Assembly: GCF_000973105.1 (NCBI RefSeq)
Contig: NC_015844.1
Span: forward strand, 3,840,501 to 3,904,500
DNA from: Zobellia galactanivorans
GTDB taxonomy: Bacteria > Bacteroidota > Bacteroidia > Flavobacteriales > Flavobacteriaceae
Direction of reading: 5' to 3'
Length of the DNA: 64,000 bases
In this document: piece by piece, positions 63,547-64,000 of the stretch
Layout: each line of letters begins with the position of its first letter
Numbering within the stretch: position 1 is the stretch's first letter
The notes under the pieces: model-generated
What the model was told of the DNA's origin: nothing
The model's input: only the letters and a program-made list of their open reading frames with translations
Databases searched by the model: none
Translations under genes and position numbers: made by a program

Positions 63547-64000
63547 TTATTTTTTGCTTCTTAATTCAGACAACCTTTTTCTGTAATTCAGATTTTCAAT
63601 ATTTTTATTCTTACTCAAGTTCAATGGAGGATTATATTCCTTAATCAATTCATCTTCTAATTTGTCTGGATTTAAATTACTCTTGTAATAAAGTACAAGA
63701 TTCGTTTTCATCCATTCGCTCAATTTTATTTCATCATTTTCTTTGAACTTGGTTTTTCCATTTGTCGGGTCTTTATCCCTTGCAACCTTAGGATAACCAA
63801 ATAAAGAACCGAGGGATTTTCGAAGAGTCGAACTACCTGCATTGTTACCTGTAAAATGTTGTCTATAGTCTCGTTTTCTTAGACTTTTGCCTGCAATTCC
63901 TGTGTAAATTACATTTAGATTTTGAAACGATTTCATTTCACATTCGATTCCAATACTCGGTAATTTTGAACCTTCATTCAAGCAGACTATATAATTTCCT
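63547..64000 (-). CDS. GIY-YIG nuclease-like protein, N-terminus beyond right edge
   Basis: At least 151 residues; the frame is open to the window edge and reads GNYIVCLNEGSKLP at the margin, so the true start is outside. GNY and VIYTG stand for the GIY and YIG motifs, followed by KSLRKRDYRQHF (the conserved Arg and His), a Glu in KLEDELIKEYNPPLNL and a final Asn. This is the small stand-alone GIY-YIG group that often carries DNA-binding or restriction-like roles. AT-rich, next to repeat DNA, so it may be acquired. Confidence 0.78.
   Translation of the reverse strand, partial: GNYIVCLNEGSKLPSIGIECEMKSFQNLNVIYTGIAGKSLRKRDYRQHFTGNNAGSSTLRKSLGSLFGYPKVARDKDPTNGKTKFKENDEIKLSEWMKTNLVLYYKSNLNPDKLEDELIKEYNPPLNLSKNKNIENLNYRKRLSELRSKK

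Overview
The window is a chromosomal stretch from a marine, alga-associated member of the Flavobacteriia (Bacteroidota; Zobellia, Maribacter or Arenibacter would fit, but the genus is not proven). The evidence is three SusC/SusD pairs, lipoprotein signals of the SC(D/E)D type, a promoter of the Bacteroidota TTTG/TAnnTTTG type, glycoside hydrolases suited to algal or chitin-like glycans, and a VgrG/Rhs module of the type VI secretion kind found in this phylum. I see no tRNA, rRNA or CRISPR array.

1-8.3 kb: a first polysaccharide utilisation locus (PUL) on the minus strand (SusD cut by the window edge, SusC, and a secreted multidomain protein with carbohydrate-binding-like modules), then a divergent membrane-anchored HTH-type regulator. 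8.6-23.4 kb: a GlcNAc-type PUL. A LacI-family repressor is divergent from an operon of SusC, SusD, an unusual FAS1/DNRLRE/CSPG-repeat lipoprotein, a GH16 lipoprotein, NagB, GH20, a sodium:solute symporter, NagA and a second GH20. It reads as outer-membrane capture, release of amino sugars, inner-membrane import, deacetylation and deamination to fructose-6-phosphate. Two CAAACGTTTG palindromes, one overlapping the -33 box of the susC promoter, are the likely repressor operators. The operon ends at a bidirectional terminator.

23.5-47 kb: mixed chromosome. It holds a beta-lactamase-fold lipoprotein, a collagen-like lipoprotein, a DJ-1/PfpI protein, a third SusC/SusD pair, a PP-loop ATPase, a DKNYY protein, an AT-rich cargo gene flanked by inverted repeats, a SulP transporter coupled to a beta-carbonic anhydrase, a 37-residue basic protein, a metallo-beta-lactamase-fold hydrolase, small membrane proteins and a lone GH16 with an agarase/porphyranase-like look.

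47-58.1 kb: a minus-strand toxin-delivery island transcribed as vgrG, putative adaptor, PAAR-like Rhs with a GIY-YIG-like toxin tip, and putative immunity gene. Downstream lies a train of displaced toxin tips and immunity genes separated by REP-associated tyrosine transposase (RAYT) units: two full RAYTs, two internally deleted remnants, and five full 32-nt REP palindromes plus one partial copy. A block of about 1.65 kb (toxin tip, immunity gene, RAYT) is present twice, nearly identical. This RAYT/REP-delimited cassette train is the most interesting structure in the window.

58.1-64 kb: small accessory lipoprotein and membrane-protein genes, one apparently frameshifted, and a GIY-YIG protein cut by the right edge. 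Degraded REP-like repeats fill the gaps. The same repeat family recurs in intergenic gaps from 25 kb to the right end.
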